The notes beneath the pieces are model-generated. The model ran no database searches. It was not told the DNA's origin and worked only from the letters and a program-made list of their open reading frames with translations. Shown here one piece after another: positions 9,592 to 17,695 of a DNA stretch of 64,000 nt; within the stretch, counting starts at the first letter, position 1, and each line of letters begins with the position of its first letter. The stretch comes from Acidobacteriota bacterium (GTDB taxonomy: Bacteria > Acidobacteriota > Terriglobia > Bryobacterales > Bryobacteraceae), in NCBI GenBank assembly GCA_017307505.1, contig JAFKEE010000042.1, positions 1 through 64,000 on the forward strand, given 5' to 3'. The translations under genes were made by a program, and so were the position numbers.

Positions 9592-10058
9592 GTGCTGATC
9601 GAGTTTGGCAGATTCGCTCAGAACAACCGGCAGCAGCGTGGTGAACGCGAACCGGAGAGCTTCACGTTACTGGGTTCAACCACCCGCGTGGGCGCAACAT
9701 TCTCGGGCGATTCACAATCTCGCGGCGCACGGCGAGGAAGCGCTTGGAGGCAAAACTGCAGCAAGTTAAGCAGACGCTTCGCCAGCGGATGCACGAACCG
9801 GTGCCGAAAGTGGGGGAGTGGCTCGGGCGCGTGCTTAACGGTTTCTACCAATACCATTTAGTGCCGGCTAACTGGGCGAGCCTGGACCGATTCTGCGAGC
9901 GCATAGGGCGATATTGGTGGCGCGTATTACAACGGCGCAGCCAGAAAGCCCGAGTGAGCGCCGCGCGCGCAACTCGACTCTTCGAGCGCTGGCTGCCACG
10001 CCCTCGGCACCGGCATCCACATCCGGCAGTGCGCTTTGACGCCAGATATCCGAGGTAG
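9592..10058 (+). pseudogene. group II intron maturase, 3' fragment
   Basis: Reading 9592-9674 gives the end of a group II intron reverse transcriptase (LIEFGRFA, then RGE, then ESFTLLG). The frame must shift by one base at 9673-9674 to continue as FNHPRGRN, TISRRTARKRLEAKL, and then the maturase/HNH-side tail with GEWLGRVLNGFYQYH, RRSQK and WLP, ending in RYPR at 10058. The reverse transcriptase catalytic part (YADD region) is absent. This is a 5'-truncated and frameshifted remnant of a bacterial intron-encoded protein, so not functional. Recognition rests on the characteristic C-terminal motifs. Confidence 0.8.
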
Positions 10059-10132
10059 TAGCCGGTATGAGTGAGCAGCGCCAGTACGGATCTGCGCGGG
10101 GGGCGACCAGCAATGGCCGTCCCTACCGCGAC
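10059..10132 (+). other. group II intron domain V/VI-like 3' end
   Basis: Directly after the maturase fragment lies AGCCGGTATGAG, then AGTACGGATCT, resembling the two strands of domain V. A second stem follows (GGGCG-ACCA, loop GCAA, TGGC-CGTCCC, 10100-10123), ending in CTACCGCGAC, which matches the usual domain VI and 3' splice end of bacterial introns. Domain V pairing looks weakened, consistent with decay. Confidence 0.5.
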
Positions 10133-10254
10133 ACTTTTCCACATATCAGGACGTCCACCCCTTCAAGGAAGACCGCGGTGTGACGGGTGTCCCGTTTGCC
10201 ACCGCGAGGGGAGGCGACGACATGCGACGCTGCCGTCTGTTATGTTGTCGCTTG

Positions 10255-11484
10255 ATGCCACCGTCCACAATTTTGGAGATCGAGCGTTTGATCCGGGATC
10301 AGGTTCAGGAGAACATCCATCTGGACTACAAGGCTTCCAAAGCGATTACCCTTGCCGCCCGTGACGAAATAGCTAAGGACGTTTCCGCCTTCGCCAACTC
10401 GGACGGCGGTGTGCTGGTTTACGGCGTTGAAGAAAAAGACCATCTCCCGGTGCGGATTGATGACGGGGTGGACGATGCCGTTTGTTCACGAGAGTGGATA
10501 GAGAATACGATCACGAGCCGCATAAGCCCTAAGGTGAGTGACGTTCGGATTCTTCCGCTCCCCTTATCGCCCGGAAGATCGCTGTACGTGATTTCCGTGG
10601 CGAAGAGCTTCCGGGGGCCACATCAGGCGTCAGACAAACGGTTCTATAAGCGGCACAATTTCAAGTCTGAACCGATGGAAGAGTACGAGATCAATGATGT
10701 AAGGAATCGCAGGGAACGGGTTTCGCCGTTAGTGACGTTTGAGATCTTCGATTATCGCCGCTTCGTTGCGGCCTTCGACGTGAGCAACGTCAGTGACTTG
10801 GTTGCGGAGGATGTTGATTTTGCATTCATGCCGGACATACCGTGGCCCGAGGAAGGGAAGCCGCCGCTCTTCGCGAACGGAATTCGCAAATTCCCGCCGA
10901 AGCAGCAATTCCGTTTTCTGTACTTTCCTTTCCACCAAATTCTGAACGAGGCGAATCAGATTCCCTCGGCATTTTCTGTTTCCATCGGCTACTACCACCC
11001 ACAGTTCGGGAGACGTGTGGTTGACGAATGGCCTGTTAACTTTGAAGCATTCCGACATTCTATGGCGATCCGGTCCGAAATTGAGGAACAGGTGAAGGAC
11101 GTGGCGGAGGGGCTAAAGAAGCTCACCGAACAAGTTCAAGCTGTGAATAGGTCGATGGAGAAGTTCTTGCCCATCGCCGGGAGTACCGGGCTGGACTTGT
11201 CCATTCCGGCCCTGCGGGGTCTCAAGCGGGCGATTGTGGACGGGAAGGAACCCGCACCGATCCACCCGAAAGGCTGTGACTTTGGCGTGATTCGGGAAAT
11301 CCTTGGAACCGATCCTGAGATGAGTAGAGCGATTTGGCTAACGCTCGGCCACCGTTACTCACCTGAAAGATTGAAGGACATACCCGGCATGACGGACGAC
11401 CTGATGACAAGGATCCGGGCCTCATTCGTGTTGGAACCGGACCTGGACAAATTGGCTAGCGACAACCAGCCGAATGGTGGCTAA
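10255..11484 (+). CDS. AlbA_2 (Schlafen-like) domain protein
   Basis: A protein of about 409 residues. Residues about 8-125 form an AlbA_2 domain: EIERLIRDQVQE, then LDYKAS, DVSAFANSDGGVLVYGVEE, and the later FYKRHNFKSEPM strand. This domain is seen in nucleic-acid-related and defence-associated proteins and is distantly related to Schlafen nucleases. The rest (about 150-409) contains a beta-rich section, a short coiled-coil-like helix (EIEEQVKDVAEGLKKLTEQV) and a C-terminal helical part with no family I recognise. The ATG at 10255 is chosen because the 25 preceding residues are cysteine/arginine rich and unrelated to the domain. It lies alone beside an intron remnant; exact function is unknown. 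Confidence 0.8.
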   Translation: MPPSTILEIERLIRDQVQENIHLDYKASKAITLAARDEIAKDVSAFANSDGGVLVYGVEEKDHLPVRIDDGVDDAVCSREWIENTITSRISPKVSDVRILPLPLSPGRSLYVISVAKSFRGPHQASDKRFYKRHNFKSEPMEEYEINDVRNRRERVSPLVTFEIFDYRRFVAAFDVSNVSDLVAEDVDFAFMPDIPWPEEGKPPLFANGIRKFPPKQQFRFLYFPFHQILNEANQIPSAFSVSIGYYHPQFGRRVVDEWPVNFEAFRHSMAIRSEIEEQVKDVAEGLKKLTEQVQAVNRSMEKFLPIAGSTGLDLSIPALRGLKRAIVDGKEPAPIHPKGCDFGVIREILGTDPEMSRAIWLTLGHRYSPERLKDIPGMTDDLMTRIRASFVLEPDLDKLASDNQPNGG

Positions 11485-12102
11485 CGAATCAATTGAATGT
11501 CCGAACGCAGATCGGCCCCAAATGTGGCAACCCGAACTCACTCGAGATGCGCAATCGAGATCGGCAAGCATTTGGCGAGCAACCTTTCAGCTTGACCCAC
11601 TGCCTCGCGAATCACCAAATCCAAGCCAGTTTTGGGATTTCACCCGGGAACTCAGTCAAGGCGGCCCTCCCTTCTACGTTTCGGTCGGTCGATCTTCGAT
11701 CGAACCCGGAAGGGCGATCCCTCCCCATCCTACGGACCGAACTCCGCGTCATAGCCCACAGCAAGCACAACGCAGTATGCATTCAGGAAGGGCAAAATCC
11801 GATTGGGACACGGGCGACGGCCCTCTGCGCACCTGCTCGAATCCCAGCCATTCTCACACTGCGCCGATCCGGTTGAACCGGCGAGCAATCACCCAAGGTA
11901 ACAACCGGGCAGCCCTTCGCCGCCACTTCGAAGCCGCCTCGAGCAACGCCCTCCCCGTCGCCCCACCCCCACTTCTCCCCCATTTCCCGCATGAAGCCAT
12001 TTTCATTCACAGGGGTTTGGAATATTTTTATCCTTTATTTGCAACGCCGCCCTCCCAAAAACCACATCTACCCCCTTGACGCACCCCTTACCCTGGAATC
12101 GC
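11485..12102. other. no supported gene
   Basis: The only long frame (about 200 codons, plus strand) is rich in proline, serine and histidine and has no domain-like pattern. I treat the stretch as non-coding or decayed. An AT-rich patch (about 12010-12040) and a TTGACG at 12076-12081 could belong to a promoter for the 12150 gene, but no good -10 is seen. Confidence 0.5.
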
Positions 12103-12125
12103 GCCGGCTCCCATGCCGGCTTTTT
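12103..12125 (+). terminator. GC hairpin with T-run
   Basis: The arms GCCGGC (12103-12108) and GCCGGC (12115-12120) enclose a 6-base loop and are followed by five T residues. This is the form of an intrinsic terminator or attenuator, placed 25 bases before the start codon of the 12150 gene. It could end leftward-origin transcription or attenuate that gene. Confidence 0.6.
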
Positions 12126-12149
12126 CTATTTCTAAGGAGATTCGTCATC

Positions 12150-12815
12150 ATGGCTTCCGCTGCTCAAATCACCGCCAACCAGGCCAACGCTCAATAGTCC
12201 ACCGGGCCCGTCACCGCCCAGGGCAAAACCCGTTCCGCTCAGAACGCCCGCCGTCACGGCCTCACCGCCCGCAACCCCCACATCCCCGAAGAAGATCGCG
12301 CCGAGTTCGCAGCCCTCGAAACCCGCCTCCGCCGGGAGACCCAGCCCAAGTCCTGCCTCGAGGAGGAGGTCTTCCACCGCATCCTCGCCCACACCTGGAA
12401 CCTCCGCCGCATCGAAGCCTTCGAATCCGCCATCCTCGCCGAAACGGACCCAATCGACTTCTCCGAGACCGACGCGGCCCGCCTGAACCACTTCGCCCGC
12501 TACCGCCGCGACCTCGAACGCTCCCTTTATCGCGCCATGAATGAGCTCCGCAAACTCCAGACCGAGCGCGCGTTGCTCCAACTCCAGAGTCCCTTTGCCA
12601 TCCACGCCCTGACCGAAGCTGCGCCCATGGCCGAAGTTTCGAAAGTCCAGCCGCGCCTCGGCGAATACTTCGTCGGTCACAACGCCGACCAGGTCCTGGT
12701 GCGAAGGCGGTTCACTTCCGGCGCGAAATCCGCCATCCAGTTCAGCAAATCCTGGACCGACGCCTGGCTCAAGGTCGCAGGCAAAGACCAACTGCTGGCT
12801 AAATCCGCGGCGTGA
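12150..12815 (+). pseudogene. 'STGP' family protein, interrupted by TAG
   Basis: The frame starts with ATG at 12150 behind a strong AAGGAGA site. It reads MASAAQITANQANAQ, meets TAG at 12195-12197, then continues in frame for 206 codons (STGPVTAQGKTRSAQNARRHGL and a helical body with paired arginines) to 12815. The related protein at 45448 has arginine at the matching position (AQRSTGP), so the TAG most simply replaces a lysine or arginine codon by one substitution. The family has a conserved N-terminal motif N.QRSTGP...GK.RS..N...HG and a charged helical body; I know of no function. Readthrough or a downstream restart at 12537 cannot be excluded. Confidence 0.7.
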
Positions 12816-12960
12816 CTATCTGCCAGTCAGATCACACGAAACACACCCAGCCCTGAGCACCCCATGCCACCGCCGGCATGAAGGCTACTCCCTGATCTTT
12901 GACATTCAAAACGCACACCGCACTCGCGACAGGTACCGCGGACGGAGGTACCCCGCATGA

Positions 12961-13075
12961 AGCGGTCCATAAGCTAACAAACCTTCATCAAGCACCGGCC
13001 ATAACTTCCGATGGGGGCTGCTGAAAGAGATTCCTCTTTGCGGCGGCGGGGCTTCGTGTTAGCTTATGGACTGCT
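12961..13075. repeat. 19-bp inverted repeat
   Basis: The left arm 12961-12979 (AGCGGTCCATAAGCTAACA) and right arm 13057-13075 are reverse complements over 19 positions with one mismatch; the inner 15 are perfect. The 77-base spacer holds no gene. The element sits in the 340-base gap before the hybrid kinase and could be a protein-binding site pair, a hairpin, or the ends of a small mobile element. Nothing else is visible in the gap 12816-13156. Confidence 0.6.
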
Positions 13076-13156
13076 GTGAAGCCGCCGGTCCATCTGGGCT
13101 CCGTCTCTTCGAATGCCCTTCGCGACTACTGCGAGTATTCAGGCTAGGAGCGCATT

Positions 13157-16100
13157 TTGAGCCGGCCCGATGACTGCTTCGTACCTCTCTCCACCCGGGA
13201 TGAGCAATTCCGCAAGGCCGTGGAGAACTGTGAGGCCGGCTACTTTCTGGCCAATCTCGATGGCACCCTCCGCTGGGTGAATTCCGCCTGGCTCCGGCTC
13301 TTCGGCTTCTCCACCCCTTCTGAAATCCTGGGGCGCCATTTCAGTGTCACTTTACTGACAGAAGATATCGCTGCAGCGGAACGGCTCATGGCTCAGGTGA
13401 TCGCCGGCGAGCCGGCACGCCCCGCCGAGTTTGCCCGCCGCCTGGCGGATGGCCGCGTTGGTTACCACACGTTCACCGCGCAGCCCATCCGCGAGAACGG
13501 CGTCGTCACCGGCGTCGAGGGCTTCCTCATCGACAAACCGCCGGTCCACAACCTGGAAGAGCTTCATCAGCTCATGCCAGGCGAGGGCAAGGATGGCTTT
13601 GCCATGCTCGAGCCGGTCCTCGATGATTGCGGAAGAACAGCTGACCTGCGCTACCTGGTCGTGAACTCTCAGTTCGCGCAGTGGGTCGGCCGCCCCGCCG
13701 GCGACATTCCGGGACAGTCCCTGCGCGAACTGTTTCCCGAAACGAAGCCAGATTGGCTGGAGGCTGGCGCCCGGGTCCTCCTCACCGGCGCCCCCGCGCG
13801 TCTCGATGTCTCCTGGCCAGGACTGGAGCAGTGGTTCGAGGTGCTCTTCTTCCGCGTCGATCGCGGAAGGCTCGGCCTGATGCTGCGCGATGTCACGGAA
13901 CGCCACCGTGTCGATTCCGTTCTGCGAGCGAATCACAAGCTCCTGCGCGCCACCCAGGAGATCGCAGGCCTCGGCAGCTACGTCCTCGATATCCTGAAAG
14001 ACCGCTGGACCAGCTCCGATGTGCTCGACCAGGTCTTTGGGATCGATGAGTCCTTTGAGCGCACCAGCGCCTCCTGGCTTCAGATTGTTCACCCCGGCTA
14101 CCGGCAGCTGGCCGCCGATCACTTCCGGAACCAGGTCGTGGCCCGCCGCGGCCGCTTCGATCTCGAGTACAGGATCATCCGTATCTCGGATGGGCAGGTG
14201 CGCTGGGTGCACGGGCTCGGCGAGCTGATCCTTGACGCCGAGGGCCAGCCCATCCGCATGATCGGGACCATCCAGGACATCAGCGAGCGGAAGCAGCACG
14301 AGACGGAACAGGAATGGGCGGTCTCCTTCCTGCGCCTGCTCAACACGGCCGGCAGCCTGGACGACCTTGGCCGCAGCATCATCGAGTTCCTGCTCTCCAT
14401 TACTGGAATCGAGTCCGCCGCCATCCGGCTTCGCGAGGACGACCGGTTCCCCTATCTCTACTCTTCCGGTCTGCCTGACTCCCTCAAGTGCGCCTGGGAC
14501 TCACCACTCCACCAGACCTTCGAGGAGCCGTGGATCCTCTGTCTCTGCGGAGCCGTCTTGTCCGGTCCCGGAGAGAGCGGCCAGGACGAGGTTCTCGGCG
14601 GCGCATTCACGCCCGATGGCAGCTTCTGGTCCGCCCGCTTCACACCGCCGGCAGACTCCAGCGACAACTCCGTCCGCGCCCTGCAACTACGGCCTGCCTG
14701 CCCTCTGAAGGTCTTCTCGACCCTGGCTCTCATTCCGCTTCGCTTCGGAGGCCGTACCCTGGGCCTGCTCCAGTTCGGGGACCGGAATCCCGGACGCCTG
14801 AACGGCCGCATGATCCCGCTCCTCGAGCGGCTGGCGGCCAGTCTGGCCATCGCCGTAGAACAACGCCTCTCGCAGGCGGCCCTGCGGGAGAACGAAGAGC
14901 GCTACCGGATGATCTCCGAGAACACCGGCGATGTCATCTGGCTCTATGATCTGGCGGCCCGGAACTTCACTTACATCAGTCCATCGGTGCGCCGGTCCAG
15001 CGGCCTGCCCATGGAGGCCTATATGCGCCGCAGCCTGCAGCAGGTGCTCACGCCCCGTTCCTATGAAGTGGCTATGCGCAAGCTCGAACGGCGCATCGCG
15101 GCCATCGAGGCCGGTGATCTGTCGGCCGTGCATGACGTCGACGAGTTTGAGCAACTCCGCTCCGGCGGCGGCGTCGTCGACACCGAAGTCGTAACCACCC
15201 TCCTGCTCAACGGACAGGGGCGCGTGACCAGGATCCTGGGGGTCAGCCGCGACATCACGGAGCGCAAACAGGCCGAGGCGCGCCTCATGCAGGCACAGAA
15301 GATGGAGTCTGTGGGCCGGCTGGCAGGCGGCGTCGCTCACGATTTCAACAACCAGCTCACTGTCATCAATGGCTACAGCCAGCTCATGCTGGCGACCCTG
15401 CCTGCCGGCAGTCCATTCCGCCCTCATGTCGAGCAGATCTTCGCCGCCGGCGAACGGGCCGCCAGCCTGACCAAGCAGTTGCTGGCCTTCAGCCGCAAGC
15501 AGATGATGAATCTCCAGGACCTCAACCTGAATCAGGTGGTCGTCACGCTCCAGCCGATGCTCACCCGTCTGGTGGGGGAAGACGTCCAGGTCCGCGTCAC
15601 CCGATTTCCCGGCGCCGCCCTCGTCCGGGCCGACCTGCATCAGATGGAACAGGTCATCATGAACCTGGCCGTCAACGCCCGGGATGCTATGCCGTCCGGG
15701 GGCTCTCTGCACATCGAAACCTCCATCGTCGATTGGGACGAAACGGACGTCATCGATCATCCGGACCGCCGCGCCGGCCGCTTCGTGCGCCTCGCCGTCG
15801 GCGACACCGGCCATGGTATGGATGAAGCGACGCGGAGCCGCATCTTCGAGCCCTTCTTTACCACCAAGGAAGTGGGCAAAGGCACCGGGCTCGGGCTCTC
15901 GATGGTCCAGGGGGTCGTGTCCCAATGCAACGGAATCATTGAGGTCCACAGCGCGCCAGGCGAGGGAGCGGTATTCGAGATCTACCTCCCCGCTGCATCC
16001 GCGTCATTGCCCGCCCGCTCCGAAGGAACTCAGGCCATCGCCCCCGTTGGCCACGAAACCGTCCTCGTGGTGGAGGATCAGGACGCCGTTAGGGAATTCG

Positions 16101-16423
16101 CGGTTCAGGTGCTCACCTCTTACGGCTACTCCGTCATCAGCTCATCCAGTGCGAAAGCCGCCATCGAGATCGCGCGCGCCGGGGACCGCTCCCTGGACCT
16201 GCTGCTCACCGACGTCATCATGCCGGAGATGGATGGCGTGGAGTTGACGCGCCAGGTGCGGGACATCTTCCCGGGCATCAAGTGGCTCTACATGTCGGGT
16301 TATAGCGGCGCCGCCATCTCGGAACGGAGCCATCTGGACATGAGCAGCGAGTTCATCCAGAAGCCCTTCAGCCCGGAACAACTCGCCTTGAAGGTGCGTG
16401 CCGTCCTCGGCGGGCAATCCTGA
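13157..16423 (+). CDS. hybrid histidine kinase, PAS/GAF/receiver
   Basis: A 1088-residue soluble hybrid kinase without membrane segments. PAS domains lie at about 12-130, 140-250, 255-380 (with a PAC end, IGTIQDISERKQ) and 590-710 (GVSRDITERKQ). A GAF-like domain lies at about 385-575. HisKA follows with H728 in GGVAHDFNN, then HATPase (NLAVNARDAM, DTGHGM, GKGTGLGLSMV). A C-terminal receiver has D1019 in LLTDVIMPEMDG. The start is TTG at 13157, six bases after TAGGAG; no ATG fits. No dedicated response-regulator gene adjoins it, so phosphate may pass to an output protein elsewhere. Ligands are unknown. Confidence 0.92.
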   Translation: MSRPDDCFVPLSTRDEQFRKAVENCEAGYFLANLDGTLRWVNSAWLRLFGFSTPSEILGRHFSVTLLTEDIAAAERLMAQVIAGEPARPAEFARRLADGRVGYHTFTAQPIRENGVVTGVEGFLIDKPPVHNLEELHQLMPGEGKDGFAMLEPVLDDCGRTADLRYLVVNSQFAQWVGRPAGDIPGQSLRELFPETKPDWLEAGARVLLTGAPARLDVSWPGLEQWFEVLFFRVDRGRLGLMLRDVTERHRVDSVLRANHKLLRATQEIAGLGSYVLDILKDRWTSSDVLDQVFGIDESFERTSASWLQIVHPGYRQLAADHFRNQVVARRGRFDLEYRIIRISDGQVRWVHGLGELILDAEGQPIRMIGTIQDISERKQHETEQEWAVSFLRLLNTAGSLDDLGRSIIEFLLSITGIESAAIRLREDDRFPYLYSSGLPDSLKCAWDSPLHQTFEEPWILCLCGAVLSGPGESGQDEVLGGAFTPDGSFWSARFTPPADSSDNSVRALQLRPACPLKVFSTLALIPLRFGGRTLGLLQFGDRNPGRLNGRMIPLLERLAASLAIAVEQRLSQAALRENEERYRMISENTGDVIWLYDLAARNFTYISPSVRRSSGLPMEAYMRRSLQQVLTPRSYEVAMRKLERRIAAIEAGDLSAVHDVDEFEQLRSGGGVVDTEVVTTLLLNGQGRVTRILGVSRDITERKQAEARLMQAQKMESVGRLAGGVAHDFNNQLTVINGYSQLMLATLPAGSPFRPHVEQIFAAGERAASLTKQLLAFSRKQMMNLQDLNLNQVVVTLQPMLTRLVGEDVQVRVTRFPGAALVRADLHQMEQVIMNLAVNARDAMPSGGSLHIETSIVDWDETDVIDHPDRRAGRFVRLAVGDTGHGMDEATRSRIFEPFFTTKEVGKGTGLGLSMVQGVVSQCNGIIEVHSAPGEGAVFEIYLPAASASLPARSEGTQAIAPVGHETVLVVEDQDAVREFAVQVLTSYGYSVISSSSAKAAIEIARAGDRSLDLLLTDVIMPEMDGVELTRQVRDIFPGIKWLYMSGYSGAAISERSHLDMSSEFIQKPFSPEQLALKVRAVLGGQS

Positions 16424-16436
16424 GAGTCGCGAAGAC

Positions 16437-17636
16437 CTAGAAGCCCACGCCCTGCAGCACGGCCATCAGATCCTCTTTGCTGCGCGACCCGCTGAGGAAG
16501 CGCACCACCTGGCCGTTCGTGTCGATGATGAAGATACTCGGGATCGAGCGGATCCGGTACAGCCTGTGCGCCTTCTCGCTGGAATCGTCCAGGGTAGGGA
16601 AGGAGAGCACGGCCTTGGCCGCATACTCTTTTGCGACACCCTTCCCTTCGTTATTGATGCCGTAAACGTACAGGCCCTTCTTGCTCAGCCGGTCGTAAAT
16701 GTCGGCCAGCCCTGGCAGTTCGCGGCGGCAGGGTCCGCACCAGCTCGCCCAGAAGTTCAGCAGCACCACTTTCCCCCGCAGGTCCGACAACCGGACTTTT
16801 TCGCCATCGAGCGTCTTCAGTTCGAAATCGGGCGCCGGCTTGTTCAGCAACAGCGAGCCCGTCTGGCCGGGAATGGGCACGGCGTCTACCCGCTTGGCGT
16901 TCTTCGGCGGCGCGAACTCGAAGGTGGAATCCGGCACCGCGTCGTCCCAACGGAAGCTCGTGTACTCCATGGTCATGCGGAGCAGCGTCCGTTCGCCGTT
17001 CCGGGTCCGCGTGTTGGCCCACACCACATGGCCGATGTCCAGGGTCCCGGGTTGCACGGCCATCTCGATATAGATGCGGCCTGTCTCCGGGTCCTCCTTG
17101 GACATCACCCGGATCAGCGGCCACTTGTCCTTGCGGCCCTCGAACTTCACCGGAGCCAGGCCGTTCTGGTCCGCGCTGTCGGCCGTCTTGAACATATTTG
17201 CCATCCCGGGCACCACCATCTTCGTGAAGGTCTCCGCCAGGTCCCGCTCGTTGTCCGAATCGTCATCCCCCTCCTCGCCTTCCAGCGAAGCGCCCTCTTC
17301 CTCGGTGAACTGCTTCAACTTCGGCACATAGGCCCAGCGCTTCTGGCCGTTGGAGATCAGCTGGTACTCGTCCTTCTCTTCCGCTTCGAGGCGCAGGAAC
17401 GATCGGCCCTCCGGCCCGCTGGCCAGCTTGAACTTCGCCTTGGACAGCACCCGCGAAGGATCCTTGCCCTTCTGTCCTTCCAGCACCAGGGTGCCTTCCA
17501 TCGAGTACCGCTGGGCTCGCTCCGCACGCGTAGCGACGCTCTTGATGATCTTGCTGACTTCGATTTGCGACAGCTCCTGGGCCGTCGCGAGAGAAAAAAA
17601 TACAGAAAAGGAAAGTATTATCGGAACAACACGCAT
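16437..17636 (-). CDS. TlpA-like thioredoxin with LolA-like domain
   Basis: A 399-residue exported protein with a signal peptide (cleavage near ATAQ, residue 19). Residues about 25-250 resemble the LolA/outer-membrane-lipoprotein-sorting fold, with an acidic insert of glutamates and aspartates around 120-135. A linker leads to a C-terminal TlpA/ResA thioredoxin domain (about 265-399) with the redox motif WASWCGPCRRE and cis-proline in RSIPSIFII. It probably acts as a periplasmic thiol-disulphide reductase linked to a lipid- or lipoprotein-binding domain. It is last of a three-gene minus-strand group after a CDF transporter and an unknown protein. Its ribosome-binding site lies in a 13-bp hairpin. 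Confidence 0.88.
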   Translation of the reverse strand: MRVVPIILSFSVFFSLATAQELSQIEVSKIIKSVATRAERAQRYSMEGTLVLEGQKGKDPSRVLSKAKFKLASGPEGRSFLRLEAEEKDEYQLISNGQKRWAYVPKLKQFTEEEGASLEGEEGDDDSDNERDLAETFTKMVVPGMANMFKTADSADQNGLAPVKFEGRKDKWPLIRVMSKEDPETGRIYIEMAVQPGTLDIGHVVWANTRTRNGERTLLRMTMEYTSFRWDDAVPDSTFEFAPPKNAKRVDAVPIPGQTGSLLLNKPAPDFELKTLDGEKVRLSDLRGKVVLLNFWASWCGPCRRELPGLADIYDRLSKKGLYVYGINNEGKGVAKEYAAKAVLSFPTLDDSSEKAHRLYRIRSIPSIFIIDTNGQVVRFLSGSRSKEDLMAVLQGVGF

Positions 17637-17642
17637 GAGACG

Positions 17643-17677
17643 CCTCGGATAATGACCGGATTGTTCATTATCCGAGG
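17643..17677 (-). promoter_or_regulatory. hairpin sequestering ribosome-binding site
   Basis: CCTCGGATAATGA (17643-17655) and TCATTATCCGAGG (17665-17677) are a perfect 13-bp inverted repeat with a 9-base spacer. Read on the minus strand, the 3' arm ends in GAGG, the only Shine-Dalgarno candidate of the TlpA-like gene, six bases before its ATG. No T-run follows, so a terminator is unlikely. The structure could block initiation until opened, for example by a ribosome finishing the upstream gene, or be a DNA operator. Confidence 0.6.
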
Positions 17678-17695
17678 ATTGAACGAGCGATGCAA

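Noticed and set aside
11474-12079. A 201-codon plus-strand frame
   Set aside because: It overlaps the AlbA_2 stop, has low-complexity P/S/H composition and no convincing start signal.
14687-15949. A 420-codon open frame on the minus strand
   Set aside because: It lies entirely opposite the hybrid kinase and is made of histidine/arginine/aspartate-rich shadow sequence, as expected opposite a high-GC gene.
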